DNA from: Bacteroidota bacterium
GTDB taxonomy: Bacteria > Bacteroidota > Bacteroidia > Bacteroidales > JAADJA01
Assembly (NCBI GenBank): GCA_020444515.1
Contig: JAHLKX010000001.1
Span: forward strand, 62,001-126,000
Length of the DNA: 64,000 nt
Reading direction: 5' to 3'
How positions within the stretch are numbered: the first letter of the stretch is position 1; each line of letters opens with the position of its first letter. A program made the position numbers and the translations under genes. Shown piece after piece: positions 17,375-25,605 of this stretch. The notes under the pieces are model-generated. The model was not told where the DNA came from. It ran no database searches and saw only the letters and a list, made by a program, of their open reading frames with translations.

Positions 17375-17382
17375 TACTTTTG
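17375..17382 (+). promoter_or_regulatory. -7 box before the TPR protein gene
   Basis: TACTTTTG matches TAnnTTTG, 42 bases before the ATG at 17425. A TTA (17353-17355), one base off the TTG consensus, lies 19 bases upstream and may serve as -33 element. Confidence 0.45.
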
Positions 17383-17424
17383 CCCCGTTTTAAAAACAGG
17401 AAGAAAACTTAAAATTTTTTTAAA

Positions 17425-18090
17425 ATGAAAAGATTGTTATTTGTATTTATTTTAATTTTTGGAGTCAGCTCCCTTTTTGCGCAAGATAAATCAGCGAAAG
17501 ACTACAAAATAGAAGCTGCTGATGCTTACAAGGCAAAAGATTATCAAAAAGGCCTCGCCTCGTTTGAAAAATCTATCCAATTATATGAAGCCGATGGCAA
17601 AATTGATACTACCCTCTATTACAATGCAGCCATTTGCGCCATCAAGGTTCAAGATTATGAAAAGGCAGTGAGTTATTTTGATCGTTCGATGGAACTCGAT
17701 TATAAGGCTTGCAAAGCCCAACTTTATAAGGCCAATGCTCTGAAAAAACTTGATCGCAACGATGAAATGGAGACCGTTTGCCTGGATGGCGTTCAAAATT
17801 GTCCGAAATACAAAAGTAAATTCAATGAGTTATTATTTCAGAATTACCTGGTAGCAGGATTGGATATTTTTAACAATGCAGCTAAAATGCAGGCTGATAT
17901 TACTCCGTTGGCAACATCTGACCCGGATAAATATACATCTGAAATGGAAAAAGTAAAGGCTGAATTCCAAAAGTCATTGCCATTGCTCGAAAAAGCATAT
18001 GAGTTGGATTCTGGTGACGAGAATGTAAAGAAAGCTTTATCACAAGCTTATGAAATTCTTGATATGCAGGCCAAAGCTGCAGGACTTTAG
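17425..18090 (+). CDS. Exported tetratricopeptide-repeat protein
   Basis: The 221-residue protein has a clean signal peptide (MKRLLFVFILIFGVSSLFAQ). Two to three TPR units are visible between residues 27 and 115 (AADAYKAKDYQKGLASFEKS; YNAAICAIKVQDYEKAVSYF; LYKANALKKLDRNDEMETV), and a last helix pair near 185-215 (LLEKAYELDSGDENVKKALS). Such small periplasmic TPR proteins serve as protein-binding scaffolds; no partner can be named. The gene stands alone between a -7 box and a strong terminator, divergent from the T9SS gene upstream. Confidence 0.85.
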   Translation: MKRLLFVFILIFGVSSLFAQDKSAKDYKIEAADAYKAKDYQKGLASFEKSIQLYEADGKIDTTLYYNAAICAIKVQDYEKAVSYFDRSMELDYKACKAQLYKANALKKLDRNDEMETVCLDGVQNCPKYKSKFNELLFQNYLVAGLDIFNNAAKMQADITPLATSDPDKYTSEMEKVKAEFQKSLPLLEKAYELDSGDENVKKALSQAYEILDMQAKAAGL

Positions 18091-18114
18091 AATAAATTCA
18101 TAAAAGATTCAATG

Positions 18115-18140
18115 AAAGCGGGTGAAGACCCGCTTTTTTT
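18115..18140 (+). terminator. Rho-independent terminator of the TPR gene
   Basis: A 9-bp perfect stem (AAAGCGGGT, 18115-18123; ACCCGCTTT, 18128-18136) with GAAG loop is followed by a T run. It reaches the stop codon of the convergent phosphoesterase gene. Confidence 0.88.
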
Positions 18141-18984
18141 ATATCAGCCGGCGTGTAGCTTTTTCAGGTTCTTCGGTGTCAAAGCTCACCAGTGCCAGTT
18201 CAGGACCATCATGAGCGCCGTTGATCATCCATGTGTTTCCCAATGTTTCTTTCCAAATACTCGTTAGCCGCGTGGATTCATGGATGTGGCCATGCAATGT
18301 AACCAATGGTTGTTTTTTTTCAATGAAACGCTGTATGGCAATGCTGCCCACATGCACGTCCATGGGCACATGATCCACCATCCTTCCATCCAGTGCTGCC
18401 CGGTCGAGATTGGTTTGATAGGGTGGTGAATGGAATAGGAAAACCGATCGGCTTAAATCTTTACCTTCAGTCAGGTTCTCCAGGTCCTTCTGAATGGTAC
18501 TGTATTCTGTGTCATGGGGAGGTTCTACTGTGCGGAATCCTTCGGTTGGATGCACACATCCCGGATCTGCAAAACGGGAAACGTCATATTTTTCCCAGTC
18601 CTTCAATTGAAAAGGGGTGGGAGGGACAAAACTATAGCCGAAAATGTCCAGGTCCTTTATTTCAACCCGGGACTCATTGATGTATTGGATCAAACCCGCA
18701 TTGGATTGTTCCTGAAAATAGGATTCTTCGCTTCGGGCATCATCATTGCCCAGGATCATCATCATAGCAGGATATTTTTCCCTGAGGCTATTTTTTAATT
18801 TCAGAAGTTCGGGAAAGAGAAAATCCGTTGCAAAATGATCATAACCTTCCATGGGTTTCAATCCATGGGGGAGAAGGTCTCCCCCGAAGAAAACCATTTC
18901 GGGTAGTTCAGCACGAATGGTGTTGAATAACTTGTGATAGCGATCAATCTTACCATGGAGATCGGTGACAAAAAAACAATGCAT
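18139..18984 (-). CDS. Calcineurin-like metallophosphoesterase
   Basis: The ATG at 18984 is used; a TTG one codon earlier is also open. The 281-residue protein has all metallophosphoesterase blocks in order: FVTDLHGKIDRY (metal ligands D and H), FFGGDLLPHG, MILGNDDARSE (the usual GNHE appears as GNDD), FLFHSPPYQT and TLHGHIHEST. No signal peptide, so cytoplasmic. The stop of the nucleotidyltransferase gene is 4 bases upstream, so both are probably one transcript. The substrate may be a phosphodiester or nucleotide; the pairing with a nucleotidyltransferase suggests opposing add/remove reactions, but that is inference. Confidence 0.85.
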   Translation of the reverse strand: MHCFFVTDLHGKIDRYHKLFNTIRAELPEMVFFGGDLLPHGLKPMEGYDHFATDFLFPELLKLKNSLREKYPAMMMILGNDDARSEESYFQEQSNAGLIQYINESRVEIKDLDIFGYSFVPPTPFQLKDWEKYDVSRFADPGCVHPTEGFRTVEPPHDTEYSTIQKDLENLTEGKDLSRSVFLFHSPPYQTNLDRAALDGRMVDHVPMDVHVGSIAIQRFIEKKQPLVTLHGHIHESTRLTSIWKETLGNTWMINGAHDGPELALVSFDTEEPEKATRRLI

Positions 18985-18988
18985 CAAA

Positions 18989-19846
18989 TCAGTTTTTAAT
19001 TACTTTAATGGGATGGGCGCTGTTTTCTATAGATCCAATCATAACGGCGTAGCTGGTTTTATTTCGGATATCCTCGTCGGTAACAAAATGAACATCCAGG
19101 AGACCTTCACTTGTAAAACCGGTTTTCTGGTAATTCATTTCGGAGAGGCACAAACTCCATCCTTCCAGCCAGGCTTTCAAAATTGGGATGGATTCATGGA
19201 GTTCAGGAATGTAAATGAGTAGATCGATATCACTTGCAGGCCCGGCCTCTGTGGTTTTGGTACTTCCAATCAGGTAAACACCCTTTACGCCAAATCGGTC
19301 GAAATCCATTTTATTGGCGATAAGCCCGGCCATTTTTTTTCGCCACTGCCAGTGAATATCCGAGGAGGCAGACAAAATATTTTGCGGGGCCTTGTCCTGG
19401 CTGTCGATCTCCTGTTGCAAAATGCGGATGGTATTATCGAGCCGGCGATCAAAAATGTAATCACTCACCCTGTTGGCAATGGTATGCAAAAGCTTTTGTT
19501 CCTGTGGTAAAAACTGACTGTCGCGGTGCAGTTTTTTGAAGTCAATATAATAAACCTCAATTTTTCCCAACACCTGTTCATCAATAATAATAGGTGCCTC
19601 TTGCTTCCATTCACTTTCTTCCCAGTGGGGTTCTTTATAAACATTACCCTCAAACGTGATCTTTACCCGGCATATTTCAGGATATTGCCAGCCATTGGGG
19701 ATTCGTTTTAGCAGGTCGAAAAGAAAATCCTCTACAGGTAGTTTTTTGTTGACCGATTCCTCAACCCGGTAAATGCATTTGAGCTCCTTTTCACGTTCGC
19801 GCAGCTCAAGGATGGTTTGTTGAAATGAATACTGTTTGCCTAACAT
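18989..19846 (-). CDS. GAF-like sensor domain fused to a nucleotidyltransferase domain
   Basis: The 285-residue protein combines two parts. Residues 10-150 start with a helix (ILELREREKELKCIYRVEE) and continue as a GAF-like domain (IPNGWQYPEICRVKITFEG; VLGKIEVYYID; PQEQKLLHTIANRVSDYI) similar to the sensor domains that precede PEP-synthase-like or kinase domains. Residues 165-285 form a minimal nucleotidyltransferase fold: GVYLIGSTKTTEAGPASDID, with Gly-Ser and the two catalytic Asp, then a third acidic region LLDVHFVTD. It could be a signal-regulated nucleotide transferase acting on a protein or small molecule. The next gene, 4 bases away, is a phosphoesterase. Its -7 box is at 19886-19893. 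Confidence 0.75.
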   Translation of the reverse strand: MLGKQYSFQQTILELREREKELKCIYRVEESVNKKLPVEDFLFDLLKRIPNGWQYPEICRVKITFEGNVYKEPHWEESEWKQEAPIIIDEQVLGKIEVYYIDFKKLHRDSQFLPQEQKLLHTIANRVSDYIFDRRLDNTIRILQQEIDSQDKAPQNILSASSDIHWQWRKKMAGLIANKMDFDRFGVKGVYLIGSTKTTEAGPASDIDLLIYIPELHESIPILKAWLEGWSLCLSEMNYQKTGFTSEGLLDVHFVTDEDIRNKTSYAVMIGSIENSAHPIKVIKN

Positions 19847-19885
19847 AATAAGTTAGTTTATTAAATATTAATTTGAGCAGAACTG

Positions 19886-19893
19886 CAAAGTTA
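19886..19893 (-). promoter_or_regulatory. -7 box for the GAF/nucleotidyltransferase gene
   Basis: The reverse strand reads TAACTTTG (full TAnnTTTG match), 39 bases before the ATG at 19846. It is back-to-back with the moeA box at 19940-19947, so the two operons share a divergent control region. Confidence 0.45.
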
Positions 19894-19939
19894 GTCTTAT
19901 TGACTGAACCATTAAAAATATGGATTGCCTATATTTTTT

Positions 19940-19947
19940 TAACTTTG
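19940..19947 (+). promoter_or_regulatory. -7 box for the molybdenum-cofactor operon
   Basis: TAACTTTG fully matches TAnnTTTG and lies 19 bases before the moeA ATG at 19967. No TTG is found at the usual -33 spacing. Confidence 0.45.
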
Positions 19948-19966
19948 ACGCCCGAAAAAAAAAGAG

Positions 19967-21142
19967 ATGATCGGATTTGAAGAAGCATTAGAAATCGTTA
20001 CCAGTCCAGATTACGAAGTTGGACATGAAAAGGTAGATATCCTTGATTCTATGAACAGGGTGCTGGCAGAAGATATCCGTTCCGATATGGATATGCCCCC
20101 TTTTGATAAATCAGCTGTTGACGGTTATGCGCTAAGAATAGCAGATATTGGGAAAGAACTGGAGGTAGTTGAGGTAATTCCCGCCGGAAAAATGCCAACG
20201 AAAAAAATTGAGCTGGGACAATGTGCAAAGATCATGACCGGGGCACCTATGCCTGAAGGTGCTGATGGGGTTATCATGGTGGAAGATGTGGAGGAAACGG
20301 GTGAAAAAACAATTCGATATCGCAGGGATAAAGTGAAGGATAATGTTTGTTATCTGGGAGAAGATATAAAAAAGGATGAGGTTGTTCTTACAAAAGGAAC
20401 CCTTATTCAGCCCCAGCACATCGCCGTGATGGCAACAGCAGGGTTTACAAATCCCAGGGTTTACAGGAAAGTGCGTGTAGCTGTCATCTCTACAGGTGAT
20501 GAGTTGGTGGAACCTTACCAAAAACCGGAACCTTCACAGATACGCAATAGCAATGCTTACCAGTTGGTCGCGCAAGTACATAAATTTGGTGGTGTACCCG
20601 ATTATATCGGTATTGCCTCTGACACCGAGGTGGATACCCATAGAAAGATTTCGCGGGCTTTGGATGGCAATGATGTTGTTCTCCTCACCGGGGGTGTGTC
20701 GACGGGCGATTTTGACCATGTTCCTAAGGTTCTGAAGGAACTGGGAGTCGAAATAAAATTTAAAAGCATTGCTGTGCAACCCGGTCGTCCAACCGTATTT
20801 GGAATGAAAAACAGGCAGTTTTTGTTTGGTCTGCCCGGTAACCCGGTTTCGTCCTTCGTCCAGTTTGAATTGCTTGTAAAACCACTCTTGTATAAACTTA
20901 CCGGATTTGTTTATCAGCCTGTAACATGGCGTCTGCCTATGGGGGAAGATTATTCACGCCGAAAGTCTGGTAGGTTATCTTGGCTGCCAATCAGGATCAA
21001 TGACAGAGGTGAGGTAATCCCGATCGATTACCATGGATCAGCGCATATCAATGCACTCACCATGGCGCAGGGAATAATTTCTATTGCCATTGGTAAAACA
21101 GAAATTAAAAAAGGAGAATTTGTGAATGTACGACAGATTTAA
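19967..21142 (+). CDS. moeA: Molybdopterin molybdotransferase MoeA
   Basis: The 391-residue protein is normal in length for MoeA, which inserts molybdate into adenylated molybdopterin. Motifs: DMPPFDKSAVDGYAL (about residues 42-56), the EVIPAGKMP and KIMTGAPMPEGAD segments of domain II, the MoCF-biosynthesis fold ISTGDELVEPYQKPEPSQIR with LLTGGVSTGDFDHV, and GLPGNPVSSFVQFE. Domain IV closes the protein. It is the first gene of the cofactor operon and its 3' end overlaps moaA by 17 bases, pointing to coupled translation. Confidence 0.93.
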   Translation: MIGFEEALEIVTSPDYEVGHEKVDILDSMNRVLAEDIRSDMDMPPFDKSAVDGYALRIADIGKELEVVEVIPAGKMPTKKIELGQCAKIMTGAPMPEGADGVIMVEDVEETGEKTIRYRRDKVKDNVCYLGEDIKKDEVVLTKGTLIQPQHIAVMATAGFTNPRVYRKVRVAVISTGDELVEPYQKPEPSQIRNSNAYQLVAQVHKFGGVPDYIGIASDTEVDTHRKISRALDGNDVVLLTGGVSTGDFDHVPKVLKELGVEIKFKSIAVQPGRPTVFGMKNRQFLFGLPGNPVSSFVQFELLVKPLLYKLTGFVYQPVTWRLPMGEDYSRRKSGRLSWLPIRINDRGEVIPIDYHGSAHINALTMAQGIISIAIGKTEIKKGEFVNVRQI

Positions 21143-21926
21143 CAGAAAAATAAATTACTTACGCATATCGGTAACTGACCGCTGTAACTTACGCTGTGCA
21201 TACTGTATGCCAGCCGATGGTATCAATTTGATTCGGCACAAGGATATACTTTCTTTTGAGGAGATTCTTCAGGTGGTAGAAACGGGCGTGGCATACGGAA
21301 TTGATAAAATAAGAATAACCGGGGGTGAACCACTGGTAAGGAAAGGGATTGTTAATCTTGTCGCCATGATTGCCAGGGTGCCAGGCGTGAAGGATTTATC
21401 CATGACCACCAACGGTTCTTTGCTCGACCTTTTTGCCGTTGAATTAGCCCATGCAGGATTGCAACGGGTGAATATCAGTCTCGATACCATGGACCCCGGA
21501 AGGTATCGTAGGATTACACGGGTAGGTGATCTGTCCAGTGTCATCAGTGGCATCATTGCTGCGCGTGTAGCCGGCTTGACACCTATAAAGATCAATTGCG
21601 TAGTGCAGGATTCACCCATGGAAGCGGATGCCATGGAAGTGGCCCGATTCTGTCGTGATAATGATCTGGAAGTTCGGTTTATTAAGGAAATGGATTTGGA
21701 AAAAGGCAAGTTTTCAAAAGTCATCGGGGGTGAAGGCGGGCACTGTGCCAAATGCAATCGATTGAGGTTGACAGCGGATGGCAGGATCAAACCCTGCCTG
21801 TTTTCCGACCTTGAATTTAGCATCCGTGAACTGGGAATTGAGGGGGCTTTCAAAAAAGCCATTGGACAGAAGCCACACACCGGTACCGGGAGTAAAATCA
21901 ATAAATTCAGCAATATTGGCGGATAA
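21126..21926 (+). CDS. moaA: GTP 3',8-cyclase MoaA, compact form
   Basis: MoaA is a radical-SAM enzyme that turns GTP into the precursor of cyclic pyranopterin in the first step of molybdopterin synthesis. The N-terminal cluster motif is CNLRCAYC (residues 20-27), followed by RITGGEPLVRKGI and MTTNGSLL. The second iron-sulfur motif CAKCNRLRLTADGRIKPC keeps the C-x2-C-x13-C spacing, and the protein ends in the conserved GG. At 266 residues it is about 60 shorter than the usual 325-330; the missing part lies between FIKEMDLE and GGHCAKC. I recall this compact form from other Bacteroidota, so it is probably not a deletion artefact. It overlaps moeA by 17 bases. Confidence 0.92.
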   Translation: MYDRFNRKINYLRISVTDRCNLRCAYCMPADGINLIRHKDILSFEEILQVVETGVAYGIDKIRITGGEPLVRKGIVNLVAMIARVPGVKDLSMTTNGSLLDLFAVELAHAGLQRVNISLDTMDPGRYRRITRVGDLSSVISGIIAARVAGLTPIKINCVVQDSPMEADAMEVARFCRDNDLEVRFIKEMDLEKGKFSKVIGGEGGHCAKCNRLRLTADGRIKPCLFSDLEFSIRELGIEGAFKKAIGQKPHTGTGSKINKFSNIGG

Positions 21927-21957
21927 CTTTAGTTTATCCATCATAATATTCATTGGC

Positions 21958-22410
21958 ATGAAAAAACTTACCCATACCGATTCAAAAGGAAAGCTGAACA
22001 TGGTGGATGTGGCATCCAAACCCGAACAGGAACGGACTGCCAAAGCAGAAGGCAAAATCCATCTGAGTGATGAAACCATTGACCTGATTCGCGAAAATGC
22101 GCTGAAAAAGGGAGATGTCCTTACTGTAGCACAAGTAGCAGGTATACAAGGCGGGAAAAGGACCAGTGAGTTAATTCCCCTCTGCCATCCATTGGCCATT
22201 ACCAAACTGGATGTTAAAGCTGAGCTTGAGGAGGATGGCGTCAGGGTAACCAGTTTTGCAAAATGCATTGGTAAGACAGGCATTGAAATGGAGGCCTTAA
22301 CCGCCGTGAATATTGCTTTGCTTACCGTATATGATATGTGTAAGGCCGTAGATAAGTCAATGCACATGGAAGGCATTCGTTTAATTGAAAAGAAAAAATC
22401 CAATATTTAA
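21958..22410 (+). CDS. moaC: Cyclic pyranopterin monophosphate synthase MoaC
   Basis: The ATG at 21958 gives a 150-residue product starting MKKLTHTDSKGKLNMVDVA, as in other MoaC proteins; a longer in-frame extension that begins inside moaA (21778) is spurious. Motifs: NMVDVASKPEQERTAKAEG, TVAQVAGIQGGKRTSELIPLC in part, LCHPLAITKLDV, and GIEMEALTAVNIALLTVYDM, with KAVDKSMHMEGIRLIEK at the end. It completes pyranopterin ring formation after MoaA. It follows moaA by 31 bases in the same operon. Confidence 0.94.
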   Translation: MKKLTHTDSKGKLNMVDVASKPEQERTAKAEGKIHLSDETIDLIRENALKKGDVLTVAQVAGIQGGKRTSELIPLCHPLAITKLDVKAELEEDGVRVTSFAKCIGKTGIEMEALTAVNIALLTVYDMCKAVDKSMHMEGIRLIEKKKSNI

Positions 22411-22427
22411 TATTAGGCAGTGGGAAA

Positions 22428-23351
22428 ATGAAAGTTGTATCTGTAAATATTTCTGAAAAAAAGGGAACCATCAAAAAGCCGGTCAATGAGATTGAGCTGA
22501 ATGATTGGGGTGTGAAAAATGATGCGCATGCAGGGAAGTGGCATCGACAGGTAAGCCTGCTGGCGAAGGAGAGTGTAGAGAAATTTGAAAAGGAAGCAAA
22601 TCGCAAAATCAATTTTGGTGAGTTTGCTGAAAATATTACCACCGAAGGAATCATACTTTATGAAACAACACCTTTGGATCGATTCATTATTGGGGATGTT
22701 GAAATTGAAGTAACCCAGATAGGGAAAAAGTGCCACGGTACTTCCTGTGCCATTTTTAAGGAGGTTGGTAATTGTGTAATGCCCAAAGAAGGGATTTTTG
22801 CCCGTGTATTGAAGCCTGGAAAAATATCAGCCGGAGATACCATTCATTACCTTCCTAAAATCTATAAGATACATGTTATTACCCTTTCTGATCGTGCATT
22901 TGCGGGAACCTATGAAGACCGCAGTGGCCCGCGGATAATTGAGCTAACAGAAACATTTTTAAATAAAAATAAAATAGTATTTGAAATTGAGCATACCATC
23001 ATACCGGATGATCCTGAAGCTTTGCGGGTTTTGCTCGACCGCGCGGAGGATCAGGCAGTGGATGTCGTCTTTACCACAGGCGGTACCGGTGTCGGTCCGA
23101 GGGATTTTACACCGGATGTGGTTAAAGATATGCTGGATAAAGAAATACCGGGCGTTATGGAAGCCATTCGTTTGAAATATGGAATGGAAAAACCCAATGC
23201 ACTTTTAAGCAGGGGGGTGGCCGGTGTTTTGGGTACAACGCTGGTATATACACTTCCCGGAAGTGTAAAAGCGGTAAACGAGTATTTGGAAGAGATATTT
23301 AAAACCCTGAAACATCTCATTTATATGATACATGGGTTGGATGCTCACTAG
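22428..23351 (+). CDS. MOSC domain-MogA (molybdopterin adenylyltransferase) fusion
   Basis: The 307-residue protein joins two domains. Residues 1-140 form a MOSC domain: SVNISEKKGTIKKPV, WHRQVSLLAKESVE, FGEFAENITTEGI and the cysteine-bearing GKKCHGTSCAIFK. Residues 145-307 are MogA/MoaB-like: IHVITLSDRAFAGTYEDRSG, FTTGGTGVGPRDFTPD and YTLPGSVKAVNEYL. MogA adenylates molybdopterin before MoeA inserts molybdate; MOSC domains bind or carry molybdopterin and sulfur. A fusion would place late steps of cofactor handling on one chain. It follows moaC by 17 bases. Similar fusions are, to my memory, found in anaerobic bacteria; the exact division of work is inferred. Confidence 0.9.
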   Translation: MKVVSVNISEKKGTIKKPVNEIELNDWGVKNDAHAGKWHRQVSLLAKESVEKFEKEANRKINFGEFAENITTEGIILYETTPLDRFIIGDVEIEVTQIGKKCHGTSCAIFKEVGNCVMPKEGIFARVLKPGKISAGDTIHYLPKIYKIHVITLSDRAFAGTYEDRSGPRIIELTETFLNKNKIVFEIEHTIIPDDPEALRVLLDRAEDQAVDVVFTTGGTGVGPRDFTPDVVKDMLDKEIPGVMEAIRLKYGMEKPNALLSRGVAGVLGTTLVYTLPGSVKAVNEYLEEIFKTLKHLIYMIHGLDAH

Positions 23352-23400
23352 ATAATAAAGTAGCGTTTGCGCATGAAAATATCTAAAATATTATGTTACC

Positions 23401-23955
23401 ATGAACCGAACTGAAGCCCTTGATTTATTGCACCAATATGTTCAATCGCGCAATATGATTAATCATTGTCTTGCATCCGAAGCTGTGATGCGTGCGCTCG
23501 CCGGTAAGCTCGGTCGTGATAAAGATTTGTGGGGCCTGACGGGTTTGCTTCATGACCTGGATGTAGAACTGGTAGCTGGCGATATGACCATTCATGGAAA
23601 AGAAACCGCCCGCATTTTGGCTGAGAAAGGCTGTGATGAAGCCATGATCGATGCGATTCAAATGCACAATGAATCCTCCTCCGGGAAAAAGCGATCCACT
23701 GAATTTCAACATACCCTTGCTGCCGGAGAAACCATCACTGGCTTGATTGTAGCCACAACCCTGGTCTATCCCGATAAAAAGCTGGCCAGTGTCAAACCCA
23801 GGTCGGTTGTGAAGAGAATGAAGGAAAAGAAGTTTGCTGCTTCTGTTCGCAGGGAAAATATTCTGGAATGTGAAAAGATCGGCATACCGATCCATGAATT
23901 TGCAGCTTTGTGTGTAAGTGCCATGCAGGAGATTAGTGATGACATAGGTTTATAA
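23401..23955 (+). CDS. HD-domain (HDIG-type) protein
   Basis: The 184-residue protein belongs to the HD superfamily: RNMINHCLASEAVMRALA supplies the first His, LTGLLHDLDVELVAGD the HD pair, and DAIQMHNES a later His. The region IVATTLVYPDKKLASVKPRSV matches small HDIG proteins of Bacteria that often lie near cofactor genes. It probably is a metal-dependent phosphohydrolase acting on a nucleotide or phosphorylated metabolite. It sits 49 bases after the MOSC-MogA gene and may be the last gene of the molybdenum-cofactor operon. No signal peptide, so cytoplasmic. The substrate is unknown. Confidence 0.8.
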   Translation: MNRTEALDLLHQYVQSRNMINHCLASEAVMRALAGKLGRDKDLWGLTGLLHDLDVELVAGDMTIHGKETARILAEKGCDEAMIDAIQMHNESSSGKKRSTEFQHTLAAGETITGLIVATTLVYPDKKLASVKPRSVVKRMKEKKFAASVRRENILECEKIGIPIHEFAALCVSAMQEISDDIGL

Positions 23956-24071
23956 CAAAATCAATTTAAGATAATGCCGGGATTTGATTAAAACGTCGGT
24001 CCAATAGACTTATAAACAGAATGTTTTTAATAAAATCTACAATTCCCGGGTATTCATTTCCGTTTGCATGT

Positions 24072-24079
24072 TAAATTTG
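24072..24079 (+). promoter_or_regulatory. -7 box before the FtsB/DivIC-like gene
   Basis: TAAATTTG matches TAnnTTTG and ends 6 bases before the ATG at 24086. It overlaps codons that would be coding if the earlier ATG at 24068 were used, which argues for the later start. Confidence 0.45.
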
Positions 24080-24085
24080 CCAGTG

Positions 24086-24382
24086 ATGAATTTTAATATC
24101 CCACCATACCTAAAAAACAAATATGTTCTGGCCCTGATAATTTTTGGGTTCTGGATGTTGTTTTTCGACCGGAACAGTATGATCAACCAGTATCGTCTGG
24201 TATCCTCGCTTCATCATCTGGAGAATGAAAAAACATATTACCAGACAGAAATAATCAATGACAGCACTGCATTGGTCCGGTTGCAAAATAATGATGAAGA
24301 ACTGGAGCGGTATGCACGTGAAAAATATTTGATGAAGCGGGACAATGAAGACATTTACCTGATCATTGACGAAGCGGATTAG
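24086..24382 (+). CDS. FtsB/DivIC-like septum formation initiator
   Basis: From the ATG at 24086 the product is 98 residues; an ATG at 24068 would add six residues but covers a -7 box. The protein has a single membrane helix (about residues 13-28, YVLALIIFGFWMLFFD), then a coiled coil (YRLVSSLHHLENEKTYYQTEI, and so on) and the motif ELERYAREKYLMKRDNEDIY, the conserved end of FtsB/DivIC proteins. It is expected to join the divisome with FtsL and FtsQ at the division site. The gene is alone, between an HD-protein gene and the Mrp gene. Confidence 0.82.
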   Translation: MNFNIPPYLKNKYVLALIIFGFWMLFFDRNSMINQYRLVSSLHHLENEKTYYQTEIINDSTALVRLQNNDEELERYAREKYLMKRDNEDIYLIIDEAD

Positions 24383-24483
24383 TCATCAGAATTGATTCCT
24401 TTTTCTCCTTTCAAAATTTTAAGAATCCGATTTGTAATTGGTAATATTTATCTATTTTTACCAATTCTAAATTAAAATAAGCT

Positions 24484-25587
24484 ATGTCGATAACGAAAGA
24501 GCAGGTACTGGATGCTTTGCGGCACGTAGATGACCCCGACTTAAAAAAAGATCTGGTAACCTTGAACATGATTCAAAATATTGAAATAGAGGGGAAGACC
24601 ATCCGTTTCGACCTGGTTCTTACAACTCCGGCCTGTCCGTTGAAGGATCAGTTAAGAAATGATTGTAAAGCAGCCATTCATGAACACCTTGGTCCGGAAT
24701 ATGAGGTTGATCTTAAATTTGACTCCCGTGTCTCGACCCGGCGCAAGGATACCGAGAAAATGTTGCAAGGAGTTAAAAATATCATTGCCGTCGCTTCCGG
24801 TAAAGGGGGTGTTGGGAAATCAACTGTAGCTGCTAACCTGGCTGTAGCGCTGGCTCGCAACGGTGCCAGGGTAGCCTTGTTGGATGCGGATATTTACGGG
24901 CCCTCCATGCCCCTTATGTTCAATCTCGAAGGTGCTCAGCCAATGGGCAAAGAAGTAGATGGGAAAACCAAAATTATTCCCATTGAACAATACGGTATCA
25001 AGATCCTATCCATTGGATTTTTTGTAAAGCCTGAGCAAGCATTGATATGGCGTGGTGTAATGGCTACCAATGCACTGAACCAGTTGATCAATGATGCGGA
25101 CTGGGGTGAGATCGATTATTTTATCGTGGACCTTCCTCCCGGAACCGGTGATATCCACCTTACCCTGGTTCAAACGCTTCCTGTAACCGGAGCAGTAATT
25201 GTAAGTACCCCACAGGAAGTGGCCCTGGCTGATGCCCGAAAAGCTTTCAGTATGTTCAATCAGAAGGATATCAATGTTCCTATCCTGGGCCTTGTTGAAA
25301 ATATGTCATGGTTTACCCCTGAAGAATTACCGGAAAATAAATATTATATTTTTGGTAAAAATGGGGGTAAAAAACTGGCTGAACAAGCCAATGTAATTCT
25401 ACTGGGCCAGATACCCATTGTACAAAGTATTCGCGAAGGGGGAGATTCCGGTAATCCTGTAGCCTTGAGCAGTGATACCATGGTTGGTCAGGCTTTTGAT
25501 GCGCTGGCCAAGAATGTTGCCCAACAAGTAGCCATCCGAAATGCCAATTTGGAGCCTTCAAAAATTGTTGAAATTAAGAGTGATTAA
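24484..25587 (+). CDS. Mrp/NBP35-type iron-sulfur carrier ATPase
   Basis: The 367-residue protein has an N-terminal MIP18/DUF59 domain (residues 1-85: LRHVDDPDLKKDLVTLNMI) and a deviant-Walker P-loop ATPase domain with AVASGKGGVGKSTVAANLA (Gly106 to Thr114), ALLDADIYGPSMPLMF and DYFIVDLPPGTGD. The CxxC pair that binds the cluster in NBP35 proteins is not obvious in its usual place near the C terminus. It probably carries or transfers iron-sulfur clusters. It is 18 bases upstream of a NifU C-terminal domain gene, a pairing that fits Fe-S assembly. A weak TATTTTTA box lies just upstream (24453-24460). Confidence 0.9.
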   Translation: MSITKEQVLDALRHVDDPDLKKDLVTLNMIQNIEIEGKTIRFDLVLTTPACPLKDQLRNDCKAAIHEHLGPEYEVDLKFDSRVSTRRKDTEKMLQGVKNIIAVASGKGGVGKSTVAANLAVALARNGARVALLDADIYGPSMPLMFNLEGAQPMGKEVDGKTKIIPIEQYGIKILSIGFFVKPEQALIWRGVMATNALNQLINDADWGEIDYFIVDLPPGTGDIHLTLVQTLPVTGAVIVSTPQEVALADARKAFSMFNQKDINVPILGLVENMSWFTPEELPENKYYIFGKNGGKKLAEQANVILLGQIPIVQSIREGGDSGNPVALSSDTMVGQAFDALAKNVAQQVAIRNANLEPSKIVEIKSD

Positions 25588-25605
25588 AGCATAATAATAC
25601 CAAAG

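Noticed and set aside
21778..21957. Long N-terminal extension of MoaC starting inside moaA.
   Set aside because: It overlaps moaA codons in another frame and MoaC normally begins at the ATG at 21958.
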